Positions 34,090 through 43,847 of a DNA stretch of 64,000 bases are shown here, piece after piece. Origin of the DNA: Arachidicoccus soli. Lineage in GTDB: Bacteria > Bacteroidota > Bacteroidia > Chitinophagales > Chitinophagaceae. Positions within the stretch are counted from its first letter, which is position 1; each line of letters begins with the position of its first letter. The stretch is taken from contig NZ_CP032489.1 in assembly GCF_003600625.1 (NCBI RefSeq), positions 186,001-250,000 on the forward strand, in the 5' to 3' direction. Both the position numbers and the translations under genes were made by a program. A model generated the notes under the pieces. That model searched no databases, was not told where the DNA came from, and saw only the letters and a program-made list of their open reading frames with translations.

Positions 34090-35625
34090 TTAATTTTTTG
34101 GTTCGATTAACTGTAAAATTTCATCCACAAATTCCCGACTATTACTTAGTCGTGGTATTTTGTGTTGCCCACCCAATTTGTTTTTACTTTTCAACCATTG
34201 GTTGAAGGTATTTTTAGGGAGGGATTTTATTTGTGGCATCCTCAGTGCAATGTCTTTTTGTCTTTTTGCCTCATAGTCACTATTTAATTTTTTTAATACA
34301 TTATCCAGTGTTTGTGCAAAGAGGTGCAGATTAGCGGGAGGTGTTTCGAATTCGAATAACCATTCGTGGGCACCATTTTCATTCTCGGAAAAATAAATAG
34401 GTGCTGCAGTATATTCAATTACATGACAGTTCAGCAGTTTGCAAGTCTCGGCAATTGCATTGTCTGCGTTGTCTATAATTAATTCCTCGCCAAAAGCATT
34501 GATAAAGTGTTTTACACGTCCACTTACTTTTACACGAAATGGGTTTAGATTGGTAAACTGAATTGTATCACCTAGCAGATAACGCCATAAACCTCCATTG
34601 GTAGATATTACGGGCGCATAGTTTTTGTTAAGCTCTACCTGCTTTAATCCTATTGTTTGCGGATTTTCTTTGCCGTATTCTTCAATGGGCATAAACTCAT
34701 AAAAGATACCATGATTTAAAAATAGCAGCATTCCTTCTTCCATGCTGCCGTCTTGTGCTGCAAAAAAACCTTCACTGGCATTGTACATTTCAAGATAATG
34801 TACTTCGCTGCCAAAAACCTTTTGAAATTGTTGCTGATAGGGTGTAAAAGAAACGCCTCCATGCATGTATACTTCTAGATTGGGCCAAACTTCTTTTAGA
34901 TTTTTATGCCCCGTAATTTCCAATATACGTTTTGCTAAAACAAGTGACCATGTGGGAACGCCCGAAATTGAAGTCACATCTTCATTAATAGTTGATTGCG
35001 CCAGAGCTTCAATTTTATTTTCCCATTCATCCATTAAAGCTATAGAAAGCTCGGGAGTACGCAGCCATTGCCCCCAAAATGGCGTGTTTTGTAACAGCAC
35101 TGCACTTAAATCCCCGCAGAAAATTTCTTCGTTTATTTGGCTTACTTGGTGACTCCCGCCAATAACTAAACCTTTTCCAGTAAGTAAATCACTTTCCGGA
35201 TTGTTTTGATAGTATAAAGTAAGTACATCTTTTGCTGCTTGATAATGACAATCTTCTAAACTTTCTTTGGTAAGAGGAATAAATTTGCTTTTTTGACTTG
35301 TCGTGCCACTACTCTTGGCAAACCAGGAAACGGGTGTATTCCAAAGCACATTTTCTTCCCCTTCCATAATACGATCAATATAGGGCTTCAAATCTTCGTA
35401 TTCGTGAATGGGAACGGTAGCTTTAAATCTACGAATATCAAATAATCTATTGAACCCATACTTGCGTCCGATGGAAGTATATTGTCCATGTGTAACCAAA
35501 TCTTGTAAGACTTCTCTTTGATAAGCTATCGGATGATGCAACCATTCTTCAATGCGCCAATGACGCATGCGTGCCAATCTCGATATGGTAGGGGAAATAA
35601 TTTTCATATAAATCGCAGTTGGCAA
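34090..35625 (-). CDS. GH3-family acyl-adenylate-forming protein
   Basis: A 511-residue member of the GH3 (auxin-responsive) superfamily of acyl-acid amido synthetases. The ATP loop is AKSSGTTSQKSKFIP (about residues 105-119), the second motif is EMYNASEGFFAAQDG, and WRYLLGDTIQFTN with VSGRVKHFINAFGEELI completes the ANL-like core. Plant members join amino acids to acyl acids; bacterial members have unknown substrates. The ATG at 35607 (MKIISPTI) is an alternative start six codons in. Confidence 0.9.
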   Translation of the reverse strand: MPTAIYMKIISPTISRLARMRHWRIEEWLHHPIAYQREVLQDLVTHGQYTSIGRKYGFNRLFDIRRFKATVPIHEYEDLKPYIDRIMEGEENVLWNTPVSWFAKSSGTTSQKSKFIPLTKESLEDCHYQAAKDVLTLYYQNNPESDLLTGKGLVIGGSHQVSQINEEIFCGDLSAVLLQNTPFWGQWLRTPELSIALMDEWENKIEALAQSTINEDVTSISGVPTWSLVLAKRILEITGHKNLKEVWPNLEVYMHGGVSFTPYQQQFQKVFGSEVHYLEMYNASEGFFAAQDGSMEEGMLLFLNHGIFYEFMPIEEYGKENPQTIGLKQVELNKNYAPVISTNGGLWRYLLGDTIQFTNLNPFRVKVSGRVKHFINAFGEELIIDNADNAIAETCKLLNCHVIEYTAAPIYFSENENGAHEWLFEFETPPANLHLFAQTLDNVLKKLNSDYEAKRQKDIALRMPQIKSLPKNTFNQWLKSKNKLGGQHKIPRLSNSREFVDEILQLIEPKN

Positions 35626-35809
35626 GTTACATAATGATAATCAATTTTTTGTGAAGGATTTAAAATATTTCTTACAGAAAAAATCCAGGGATATATGAAA
35701 AAAAGAATAATTTTTGTATATTATTTTCAAAAATTAGTTCATATCCGTTAATTATTATCTATTATTGCAACCAACAATTATATATAAATTTAAGAATTAG
35801 GTATTAGTA

Positions 35810-36193
35810 ATGGCAAAAAAACAACTATATTCTATAGAATTTCCCGTGAGATGTTCTCCTAATATATTATACAATTTTTTAGCGACACCTGCAGGGCTTC
35901 AGGAGTGGTTTGCAGATTTAGTAGATCAGAGAGATGGCGTGTTTAGTTTTTCTTGGAGTGGAGGCACCCCTGAAAAAGCAAAACTGATTTCAAGCGAAGA
36001 AAATAAGTCTGTAAGATTCAGCTGGTTAAATGAAGATCCGAAGGAATACTTTGAGTTTAACATAGAAACGGCAGAAGTTTCTAATCAGACAATATTAATG
36101 ATTAGTGCTTTTGCGGAAAAAGGCGATATCAAAGATGAAAGCATGGTTTGGGAGTATCAGGTAAAAGAACTTTTTCATCGCTTAGGAAGTTAA
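35810..36193 (+). CDS. START-like (SRPBCC) domain protein
   Basis: A 127-residue single-domain protein with the AHSA1/START-like pattern of Bacteroidota: KQLYSIEFPVRCSPNILYNF, LATPAGLQEWFADLVDQ, and FSWSGGTPEKAKLI. The helix-grip fold binds hydrophobic ligands; the ligand and role are unknown. Followed by a terminator, so it is a single-gene unit. Confidence 0.82.
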   Translation: MAKKQLYSIEFPVRCSPNILYNFLATPAGLQEWFADLVDQRDGVFSFSWSGGTPEKAKLISSEENKSVRFSWLNEDPKEYFEFNIETAEVSNQTILMISAFAEKGDIKDESMVWEYQVKELFHRLGS

Positions 36194-36221
36194 TGAAAAT
36201 GCATTTTTGAAATATATTTTG

Positions 36222-36254
36222 CCCTGTTTCTTATTTATAGAGGCAGGGTTTTTT
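36222..36254 (+). terminator. Intrinsic terminator of the START-like gene
   Basis: A 10-bp stem with two G-T pairs (CCCTGTTTCT with AGAGGCAGGG), loop of 7, then six T. Confidence 0.82.
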
Positions 36255-36379
36255 GTAAAGCTATGCCAAAAGAAAAGGGGGGTATTTTCTATCAACTGTT
36301 TTTATTCTGTATTTTTGATGCCGAAGTTGTAGAAATGATTCTATATGACTTTCAATTTTAAATTGTTTCCTATTTATTA

Positions 36380-37831
36380 ATGATAAAGAAACTAGATAAA
36401 CTTATTTTGCGATCCTTCGTTGGACCGTTTATTGCTACTTTTTTAATCTCTACTTTTGTATTGGTAATGCAATATTTTTGGTTGTGGATTGATGATTTGG
36501 TGGGTAAAGGGTTAGACTTTATTACGATAATGGAGTTTATAGGTCTTGTTACTGCAATCACTGTCCCACTGGCATTGCCGCTTTCTTTGCTACTTTCCTC
36601 TATCATGACTTTTGGAAAACTGGGCGAGTCATTTGAGCTGGTAGCGATTAAATCTGCTGGTATCTCTTTGGAGCGTTTTATGCGTCCTTTATTACTTGTT
36701 GCTTTCTTTTTGGGAGGTGTTGCTTTTCTGTTTGCCAACAATATTATTCCGGTGGTAAATTTGAAAAGAGAAAGAATGCTATACGATATCATCACTTCCA
36801 AGCCTGCATTAAATATTAAGGTCGGTAGTTTTTACGATAAGATTGAAGGTTTTGTAATACGCGTTGGAGAAAAGGATAAGGAGAGCAAAAATATTGGTGA
36901 TGTAGTAATTTTTGAAAAAAATTATGGACTGCAGGACAACTTGCTTACCGCCAAGTCGGGTACAATGGAAATGACGCCCGATAAGCTCTCAATGAAATTT
37001 ACTTTGCGCGACGGCTATCATTATGAAGAGTCCGGTTCTAATGTGGGGAACAATACCCAGTTTATCAGAATGCATTTTAAAACTTATAGAAAATTACTTG
37101 ATATGTCGAGTTTTAAATTGAAACAAACCGGAGAAGAAGGATTTAAATATAGCCCGCAAATGCTCACTTTTAGACAATTAATTCCGGCAATTGATTCGCT
37201 CGAACACCAAGATGTTTTCTTTCAAAAACGTGCGGAAAACCAACTAAGACCTTATATTGGTTTTGTGCAATATCAAGATAGTAGTTGGCATAAATATTCA
37301 TCAAAAACTTCAGCCACAACTTATTTATCTACTATGTCCGATTCTATAAAGCGAGTCGCGTATGCACAAGCTTTAGGTCAAATAAATAGGGCCAACAGCG
37401 ATCTCGATTTTATCAGTCAGGATTATCAGTCTTTGCAAAATAGTATTCGTTCTCACCTTATTGAAGCGCATAGGAAGTTTACGCTATCTGTTGCATGTAT
37501 TATTTTATTTATGATAGGAGCACCGTTAGGCTCTATCATACGCAAAGGAGGTTTGGGTTCTCCGCTGGTATTCTCTATAATATTCTTCGTATTATTTTAT
37601 CTGCTCAATACTATTGGTGAGCGTTTGGCACGCCAAGGTGTGTTATCTTGCTTCGAAGGAATGTGGTTGTCGACATTTGTACTGTTGCCTATCGGTTTAT
37701 TTTTAACTTACAAAGCCATGCGTGACTCGCAATTGTTCAACAACGAAGCCTATTTTAGAGTTTTCAGAAGGATAAAACTATTTTTTAAGAAGAAGCGAGC
37801 AGCGATGGAAATAGAACAACAGACGGATTGA
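36380..37831 (+). CDS. LptF/LptG-family permease (YjgP/YjgQ)
   Basis: A 483-residue inner-membrane permease of the lipopolysaccharide exporter LptB2FG. The N-terminus LDKLILRSFVGPFIATFLIS and the following segment ITVPLALPLSLLLSSIMTFG match the family; six helices split into an N-terminal three (about 15-130) and a C-terminal three (about 365-460), with a beta-jellyroll periplasmic domain between. Whether it is the F or the G subunit is not clear from sequence. The other subunit and LptB are not in the window. Confidence 0.9.
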   Translation: MIKKLDKLILRSFVGPFIATFLISTFVLVMQYFWLWIDDLVGKGLDFITIMEFIGLVTAITVPLALPLSLLLSSIMTFGKLGESFELVAIKSAGISLERFMRPLLLVAFFLGGVAFLFANNIIPVVNLKRERMLYDIITSKPALNIKVGSFYDKIEGFVIRVGEKDKESKNIGDVVIFEKNYGLQDNLLTAKSGTMEMTPDKLSMKFTLRDGYHYEESGSNVGNNTQFIRMHFKTYRKLLDMSSFKLKQTGEEGFKYSPQMLTFRQLIPAIDSLEHQDVFFQKRAENQLRPYIGFVQYQDSSWHKYSSKTSATTYLSTMSDSIKRVAYAQALGQINRANSDLDFISQDYQSLQNSIRSHLIEAHRKFTLSVACIILFMIGAPLGSIIRKGGLGSPLVFSIIFFVLFYLLNTIGERLARQGVLSCFEGMWLSTFVLLPIGLFLTYKAMRDSQLFNNEAYFRVFRRIKLFFKKKRAAMEIEQQTD

Positions 37832-37844
37832 TTTTTACTTTTAT

Positions 37845-37910
37845 GAAGGACTGCCCTCGGGGGACAGGCTATCCGCTTGTAGCTGTTGCTTTTTGGTCGT
37901 AACGGCTACC
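37845..37910. repeat. Structured intergenic element with two hairpins
   Basis: Between the permease and the CDF gene a GC-rich stretch contains a CTGCCC/GGGACAG hairpin and a 9-bp stem (GTAGCTGTT, 37879-37887, with AACGGCTAC, 37901-37909). Its base composition differs from the surrounding AT-rich spacer. It looks like a dispersed intergenic repeat; only one copy is in the window. Confidence 0.4.
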
Positions 37911-37996
37911 GATACTATTCTTAAGGCTTTCAAATTGCAGTCGTTTTCCTGAATAATAAACATTGTCGGATTTTTCTTTTTCATCATTATCATACA

Positions 37997-38989
37997 ATGG
38001 ATACAGCTAGACAAAATTACAAGGTACAGAAATGGATTTGCGGTCTATCCGTTGTGTTATTTATTGCCAAATTGATCGCTTGGTATTTAACTAATTCATT
38101 AGCTATTCTCTCTGATGCTCTGGAAAGTATTGTGAATGTAATGGCGGGTTTTATTGGACTTTTCAGCTTATATGTAGCTGCTAAGCCACGTGATACGGAT
38201 CATCCTTATGGTCATGGAAAAGCTGAATTTATTTCTGCGGCCGCAGAAGGTGCGATGATTATTGGCGCAGGCATATTAATTTTATATCAAACTGTACAAA
38301 GCTATCTGCAAAAATCTGTAGTTGGACAATTGGACACCGGGTTAATTTTGGTAGTTTCCACAGCCATTATCAATTATATTGCAGGCTATATTTGTTTGAA
38401 AATTGGCCGCCAAAACAATTCTTTAGCACTCCAATCGAGTGGCAAACACCTGCAAATAGATACCTATACTACGTTTGGAATCGTATTGGGATTGATCATT
38501 ATACTACTTACAAAAATTTATTGGCTGGATAAAGTTATTGCACTAGGCATTGGTATAATGGTAATTTATAATGGATATAGAATTCTTCGAAAATCTTTGG
38601 CTGGTATCATGGACGAAGCAGATATGAAATTATTGCACCAAATGGTTATTCTACTGAATACCAATCGCCGCGAAAATTGGATTGATATTCATAACTTCCG
38701 TATTATAAAATATGGCCCTCTTTTACATGTAGACTGTCATTTAACTTTACCTTGGTATCTAAATTTAAAAGAAGCGCAAATTGAGTTGGATATATTTAGC
38801 GAACTCATTAAATCAAAATTCGGCGATGCCCTTGAGATGTTTGTGCACACAGATGATTGCCGGCCACCAAAGAGTTGTACAATATGTACAAAAATGGATT
38901 GCGAAGTTCGGCAATATCCCTTTCAGCAGAAACTAGAATGGACACTGGAAAATATTTTGGCCAATAAACAACATTCAATATCATGCTGA
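37997..38989 (+). CDS. Cation diffusion facilitator family metal transporter
   Basis: A 330-residue CDF exporter. Six membrane helices cover about residues 12-205; the metal site appears as SDALESIVN in helix 2 and DHPYGHGKAEFISA near residues 72-85, where CDF proteins carry conserved Asp and His. The cytosolic domain ends with a cysteine cluster, CRPPKSCTICTKMDC, that probably binds zinc or another soft metal. The metal exported is not certain; zinc, iron or manganese are usual. Confidence 0.9.
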   Translation: MDTARQNYKVQKWICGLSVVLFIAKLIAWYLTNSLAILSDALESIVNVMAGFIGLFSLYVAAKPRDTDHPYGHGKAEFISAAAEGAMIIGAGILILYQTVQSYLQKSVVGQLDTGLILVVSTAIINYIAGYICLKIGRQNNSLALQSSGKHLQIDTYTTFGIVLGLIIILLTKIYWLDKVIALGIGIMVIYNGYRILRKSLAGIMDEADMKLLHQMVILLNTNRRENWIDIHNFRIIKYGPLLHVDCHLTLPWYLNLKEAQIELDIFSELIKSKFGDALEMFVHTDDCRPPKSCTICTKMDCEVRQYPFQQKLEWTLENILANKQHSISC

Positions 38990-39077
38990 GCCTAACATTA
39001 ACGAATGCACTAATTCTCAAATTGACTAATTCTCTTATCTTCGTTACCCAATTATTATACAAGTAAAACTATATATT

Positions 39078-40448
39078 ATGCAACAATGGAAAGACTATCA
39101 AGAAAAAAATAAACAAAGGTTTTTAGATGAATTACTGGAATTACTGCGTATTCCTAGCATTAGTGCTAAGCCTGAAAATAAAAACGATATGGTTTCTTGC
39201 GCCGAAAAAGTAAAGCAAAGATTGGAAGAAGCAGGTGCACAAAAAGTAGAAATATTCTCTACAAAAGGGCATCCAGTTGTTTTTGGAGAAATAAAAGTAG
39301 ACGACAGCAAACCTACGGTTTTGGTTTATGGGCATTACGATGTACAACCAGTTGAACCGCTGGAACTATGGCACAGCGGTCCTTTTGATCCGGTAATAAA
39401 AGATGGGAAAATATACGCGCGTGGTTCTGCCGACGATAAGGGGCAGTTTTATATGCATATAAAGGCTTTGGAAACAATGGTGAAAACGAATTCTGTCCCA
39501 CTTAATATTAAATTCATTATCGAAGGAGAGGAAGAAGTGGGCTCCGACAATCTTGAACCATTTTTAGAAGCGCATAAAGATTTGTTGAAAGCCGATGTTG
39601 TATTGATTTCCGATACATCCATGATAAGTTTAGATACACCAAGTTTGGACACAGGCGTTCGTGGATTAAGTTATATTGAAGTAGAAATCACTGGTCCGAA
39701 TCGTGATCTACATAGTGGCGTGTACGGCGGTGCTGTGGCAAATCCTATCACGATTTTGGCCCAAATGATTGCTAGTTTGCACGATGAAAATAATCACATT
39801 ACGATCCCTGGATTTTATGATGATGTACAGGTTTTGTCAGAAGAAGAACGCACAAAATTGAACAAAGCGCCTTTCGATGAAAGTGAATACAAAAATGAAT
39901 TGGGTGTAAAAGAATTGTGGGGTGAAAAGGGCTATACGACTTTGGAAAGGACCGGTGTGCGGCCAACGCTTGAATTGAATGGTATTTGGGGCGGTTATAT
40001 GGGTGAAGGTTCTAAAACAGTTTTGCCTGCTAATGCTCATGCCAAAATAAGTTGTCGCTTGGTTCCGGGTCAGGATCATCATAAAATGACCGATTTATTG
40101 ATAAAGCATTTGGAGAAAATAACACCGAATTGTGTAAGGATTAAAGCTTTTGCCCATCACGGTGGAAATCCTTATGTAACACCGATTGACAGCATTGAGT
40201 ATAAGGCAGCTGAAAAAGCGATTGAAGCGACTTTTGGAAAAGCCCCTATCCCTGTTCGTGGGGGTGGTAGTATTCCTATTACATCTTTATTTGAAAGTAT
40301 TCTCAATTGTAAAACAATATTTATGGGCTTTGGTTTAGACAATGATAATCTGCACAGCCCAAATGAAAAATACAATGTTGAAAATTATTACAAAGGCATA
40401 GAAACAATTCCATATTTCCATAAGTTTTATGCAGACTTGAAAAAATAA
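39078..40448 (+). CDS. M20-family dipeptidase
   Basis: A 456-residue metallopeptidase of the CNDP-like M20 group. Metal ligands are visible in LVYGHYDVQPVEP (His, Asp), ARGSADDKGQFYMH (bridging Asp), IEGEEEVGSDN (catalytic Glu and ligand Glu), and SDTSM; a final His is in DNDNLHSPNEKY. The central lid domain starts near residue 205 (GLSYIEVEITGPNRDLHSG). Cytosolic. The S4 protein gene follows after one base. Confidence 0.93.
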   Translation: MQQWKDYQEKNKQRFLDELLELLRIPSISAKPENKNDMVSCAEKVKQRLEEAGAQKVEIFSTKGHPVVFGEIKVDDSKPTVLVYGHYDVQPVEPLELWHSGPFDPVIKDGKIYARGSADDKGQFYMHIKALETMVKTNSVPLNIKFIIEGEEEVGSDNLEPFLEAHKDLLKADVVLISDTSMISLDTPSLDTGVRGLSYIEVEITGPNRDLHSGVYGGAVANPITILAQMIASLHDENNHITIPGFYDDVQVLSEEERTKLNKAPFDESEYKNELGVKELWGEKGYTTLERTGVRPTLELNGIWGGYMGEGSKTVLPANAHAKISCRLVPGQDHHKMTDLLIKHLEKITPNCVRIKAFAHHGGNPYVTPIDSIEYKAAEKAIEATFGKAPIPVRGGGSIPITSLFESILNCKTIFMGFGLDNDNLHSPNEKYNVENYYKGIETIPYFHKFYADLKK

Positions 40449-40449
40449 G

Positions 40450-40836
40450 ATGGACGAGAAATTAAGAATAGATAAATATTTATGGGCAATACGTTTATTC
40501 AAAACGCGTAGCCAGGCAGGAGATGCTTGTGATAAAGGGAAAGTAAAACTCCTCGGTAATAATGTAAAATCTGCTAAAACTGTAAATGTAGGCGATGAAT
40601 ATGATGTAAAAACGGAGGCGAGAAGATGGGTGATAAGGGTTACGGGTTTATTACCCAAGCGTGTGGCTTATTCCGAAGCGATAAAGTTTTATGAAGATAT
40701 TACACCTCCTGAAGCATTGGACAAGGTTACTTTTAATGCGCCAAGTTTTCATACGGGAAAAAGACAAAGTAAAATCGGTAGGCCAACAAAGCAGCAAAGG
40801 AGAGATTTGGATGAATATTTGGAAAATGAAAATTAA
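40450..40836 (+). CDS. S4-domain RNA-binding protein (HslR/Hsp15-like)
   Basis: A 128-residue protein with an S4 domain at about residues 4-60: RIDKYLWAIRLFKTRSQAGD, then CDKGKVKLLGNNVKSAKTVN. HslR/Hsp15 binds free 50S subunits carrying nascent chains and helps recycle them. The basic C-terminal tail (TGKRQSKIGRPTKQQRRDLD) is usual. It is tightly linked to the dipeptidase (1 bp before) and to the metallo-beta-lactamase (1 bp after). Confidence 0.9.
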   Translation: MDEKLRIDKYLWAIRLFKTRSQAGDACDKGKVKLLGNNVKSAKTVNVGDEYDVKTEARRWVIRVTGLLPKRVAYSEAIKFYEDITPPEALDKVTFNAPSFHTGKRQSKIGRPTKQQRRDLDEYLENEN

Positions 40837-40837
40837 T

Positions 40838-41578
40838 ATGATTCTTAAAAAATTATTTCTTCTATTTTGCCTCTCTCTGATGTTTCTTACTGCTTTTTCT
40901 CAAAAGAAAATGCCTGCATTATTTATTAAACATCTTACCGGAAATTTTTATACTTATGTAAGCTATGGGAGATATAAAGGCGAGCCGACGCCTGCAAACG
41001 GAATGTATTTGGTTACAAACAAAGGCGTTGTATTGTTTGATACGCCTTGGGAGGACCAATATTATCAGCCTTTGTTGGACAGTATCCGGGTTCGGCACCA
41101 CAAAAGAGTGATAATGTGTATCTCTACACATTATCATAAAGACAGGACAGGTGGGCTAAAATATTATGCTAGTAAGGGAATTGAGACTTATACGACTTGT
41201 CTTACAGATTCTTTATGCATTATCCATCAAATGCCCCGGGCAAAATATTTAATTGCAAAGGATACAGTATTTAATATTGATGGGAATATTTTTCAGACTT
41301 ATTCCCCGGGTGCTGGACATACTTTGGATAATATTGTTCTTTGGTTTCCGAAAGAAAAAATATTATATGGCGGATGTTTTATAAAAAGTACAGAGGATGA
41401 TAATCTCGGTTTTACTGGAGATGGAAATATCAAACAATGGGCAGTCTCTATTCATCATGTAAAAGAGAAATTTCCTAACCCGAAATATATTATCGTGGGG
41501 CATAATGATTACGCTGATTTGCATTCAATAGACCATACGCTGAAAATGGTAAATGATTATAATGAAACACATAAATAA
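40838..41578 (+). CDS. Subclass B1 metallo-beta-lactamase
   Basis: A 246-residue exported enzyme. Signal peptide MILKKLFLLFCLSLMFLTAF, cleaved near AFSQ. All zinc ligands of the B1 subclass are present: His98-x-His100-x-Asp102 in STHYHKDRTGGL, His161 in SPGAGHTLDN, Cys180 in YGGCFIK and His222 in VGHND; Lys183 matches the substrate carboxylate-binding lysine. A frame from 40691 exists, but it overlaps the S4 gene and would bury the signal peptide, so the ATG at 40838 is chosen (40826 is also possible). It would hydrolyse beta-lactams in the periplasm; its spectrum is not predictable. Only 1 bp separates it from the S4 gene, and it abuts the YcxB-like gene. Confidence 0.9.
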   Translation: MILKKLFLLFCLSLMFLTAFSQKKMPALFIKHLTGNFYTYVSYGRYKGEPTPANGMYLVTNKGVVLFDTPWEDQYYQPLLDSIRVRHHKRVIMCISTHYHKDRTGGLKYYASKGIETYTTCLTDSLCIIHQMPRAKYLIAKDTVFNIDGNIFQTYSPGAGHTLDNIVLWFPKEKILYGGCFIKSTEDDNLGFTGDGNIKQWAVSIHHVKEKFPNPKYIIVGHNDYADLHSIDHTLKMVNDYNETHK

Positions 41579-42064
41579 ATGAACAATTTTTCTATTACGA
41601 CGCAGCTCTCACAAAAAGAGTATTGCAGACTTTTCGTGCGGTTAAGCTACAAACAAAGACTGTATCAGATTATTACGATTATGGGCGTTTTGCTGTTGAT
41701 TTTATCTGTCTTCCGTTTTTTTACAACTAGTATTGTTTCTGAACGCACACAATGGTTTCTATTTTGTTTTAGCGTTTATTGCTTAGTACTCTTCCCTTTA
41801 ATTGTGTGGTTAAGAGCAAAGAGAATTTATAAAAGTAATAAAGGCTTACAAAGCACGATTCATTACACTTTCGGTGAAACTGGATTGACATTAAATGCAA
41901 GCGGAATAGAGTCGAAGTTTGAATGGAAAGATTTTAGTAAAGTGCAGCAGACAAGTGAATTCATTTTATTATTTGGTTACAACCGTGCGGCCTATTTTAT
42001 CAAGCTAAAAGATTTGACGCAAGAGCAGATAGATTTTATAAAAACAAAGATTACTAAGAAGTAA
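41579..42064 (+). CDS. YcxB-like membrane protein
   Basis: A 161-residue protein with two hydrophobic helices at about 30-52 and 60-82 followed by a soluble YcxB-like domain (IHYTFGETGLTLNASGIESK, FEWKDFSKVQQTSEFILLFG). Its ATG follows the lactamase stop codon directly, so the two are probably translated from one message. Function unknown. Confidence 0.78.
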   Translation: MNNFSITTQLSQKEYCRLFVRLSYKQRLYQIITIMGVLLLILSVFRFFTTSIVSERTQWFLFCFSVYCLVLFPLIVWLRAKRIYKSNKGLQSTIHYTFGETGLTLNASGIESKFEWKDFSKVQQTSEFILLFGYNRAAYFIKLKDLTQEQIDFIKTKITKK

Positions 42065-42157
42065 GTTCACTGCACTATTGGTATTGAATTACAAGAATGG
42101 GAATAACTACAATAAATTATTGCAATTAGTTGAAATTTGTTTCTTCAAAAAATAAAT

Positions 42158-42835
42158 ATGCACATAGATATTATCACCGTAGTCCCAGAATTACTGGAGA
42201 GTCCTTTGTCACACAGTATTATGAAACGTGCACAGGATAAAAATTTGCTGACGGTGCAAACACATAATCTTCGGGAGTGGGCATTAAATAAATACGGGCA
42301 GGTAGATGATTATCAGTTTGGTGGCGGTGCAGGAATGGTAATGATGTGCGAACCGCTGGCGAATGCTATTGAACACTTGCAGAAGAAGAAGACTTACGAC
42401 GAAATTATTTATATGTCTCCTGATGGAGAGCGCTTTAACCAGCGTGTTGCCAACAGTCTGTCTTTAAAAGATAACTTACTAATTATTTGTGGGCATTACA
42501 AAGGTATTGATGAACGTATTCGTCAGCATTTTGTGACCAAAGAAATTTCTATTGGTGACTATGTTTTAAGTGGTGGAGAAATTGCCGCAAGTGTGGTGGT
42601 TGATGCTATCGGTCGCTTATTGCCCGGCGTATTGAACGATGAGACTTCGGCCTTAACCGATTCTTTTCAAGATAACCTTTTAGCGCCACCAGTATATACA
42701 CGTCCTGCTGAATTCAGAGGGTGGAAGGTCCCGGAGATTTTGCTAACAGGTAATCCAAAATTGATTGAAGAATGGCGATTCGAACAATCCTTAGAAAGGA
42801 CAAAAGCCAGAAGACCTGATTTGTTGGAGGAATAG
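42158..42835 (+). CDS. trmD: tRNA (guanine37-N1)-methyltransferase
   Basis: A 225-residue SPOUT-family enzyme that methylates G37 of tRNAs to prevent frameshifting. The N-terminus [20 protein letters not shown], the [16 protein letters not shown] motif, the knot [18 protein letters not shown] and [13 protein letters not shown] are all typical. A TTG at 42137 would add seven residues; the ATG at 42158 agrees with the family and is used. The next gene starts 4 bp after its stop. Confidence 0.96.
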   Translation: MHIDIITVVPELLESPLSHSIMKRAQDKNLLTVQTHNLREWALNKYGQVDDYQFGGGAGMVMMCEPLANAIEHLQKKKTYDEIIYMSPDGERFNQRVANSLSLKDNLLIICGHYKGIDERIRQHFVTKEISIGDYVLSGGEIAASVVVDAIGRLLPGVLNDETSALTDSFQDNLLAPPVYTRPAEFRGWKVPEILLTGNPKLIEEWRFEQSLERTKARRPDLLEE

Positions 42836-42838
42836 CCG

Positions 42839-43603
42839 ATGAAAAGATTAATCGCCATTTTGGTCATTTTATTTTATGCTTTAACATTGAAAGCCCAACT
42901 CTTTCAGAAAAAAGAATTCTATCCTGGGCTTAAAAAGATTATTGGAAAATACTACAATGGAAGTGGTGGCAGGGGATGGTGGAGTTTGCAAAAGATGGAT
43001 TCATTAGGTAGAGTTATTGAATACAATAGCTACCGAAAAAGGAAACTGATGGGAAAAACATTTTATCAATACAATAAGAATAATGATATTTTGTATAAGG
43101 TTAGTGCTTTTGATATAAATCGTCCTGATGTTGTTGATACTTCCAAATATCAATATAAATATGCAAATGGTCGTATTGTTTGTCAAAAGCAAATATTTGC
43201 AAATGGAGATTTCAATTTGTTCAAATTAATTAAGCAGCAGGATTCTGTTTTTACTTATCAAAATATTTCATGCAACCATCGACCATATAAAAAACAATAT
43301 CATATTTCCGAACGAAGGGTTATACTTACCTATAATAAGAATAAATTAATTGATAAAGAAGAGGTCTCGACCGATAGTACTAAAACAACAACTTATCGTG
43401 CTTATTATTCCAACCGTCAATTGAAACATAGAATGATTGAGCATGCTCCCGAAGAAAAAATTAAAGGAGTCTATTTAGGGAGCCCCGGCAGCGATGACGA
43501 ATACTATAAATATAAGTATGACAGCAAAGGGCGCGTGAAAATATTTTATAGGATTATAGGGAATAAGAAATATAAAATAGCGGATTATAAATACATCAGA
43601 TAA
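42839..43603 (+). CDS. Secreted protein of unknown function, YD-repeat-like
   Basis: A 254-residue protein with signal peptide MKRLIAILVILFYALTLKA. The rest is rich in Lys, Tyr and Ser, with recurring DSLGRVIEYNSYRK and YKYDSKGRVKIFYRII patterns that resemble weak YD/RHS-like strands. No named domain recognised. It begins 3 bp after trmD and may be co-transcribed. Confidence 0.68.
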   Translation: MKRLIAILVILFYALTLKAQLFQKKEFYPGLKKIIGKYYNGSGGRGWWSLQKMDSLGRVIEYNSYRKRKLMGKTFYQYNKNNDILYKVSAFDINRPDVVDTSKYQYKYANGRIVCQKQIFANGDFNLFKLIKQQDSVFTYQNISCNHRPYKKQYHISERRVILTYNKNKLIDKEEVSTDSTKTTTYRAYYSNRQLKHRMIEHAPEEKIKGVYLGSPGSDDEYYKYKYDSKGRVKIFYRIIGNKKYKIADYKYIR

Positions 43604-43847
43604 TTTAAAATCTTCATGTAGCCATCTGTTGGTGTTCCTTCCAAAATAAAAACCTAAGAGTATATCTGTTAAACAAGTGATTATAATTTTCCGATTGTTG
43701 GGTATTTTACTGTGTGCAGTATTCAACAAATTGTATACTTACAATGAGCAAATGCGGTTGAAGAAAGTTTATTGTTTTTCGATGATTGCAATATGGTTTG
43801 ATAATTGTAGTTTTATCCTTGTTTTTTAATAAAACAAATCATAAATC

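Noticed and set aside
36370-36801. 143-codon minus-strand frame across the permease gene
   Set aside because: Shadow of a well supported membrane-protein gene; no family resemblance.
40691-40837. N-terminal extension of the metallo-beta-lactamase frame
   Set aside because: It overlaps the S4 gene in another frame and would put 49 residues before an obvious signal peptide.
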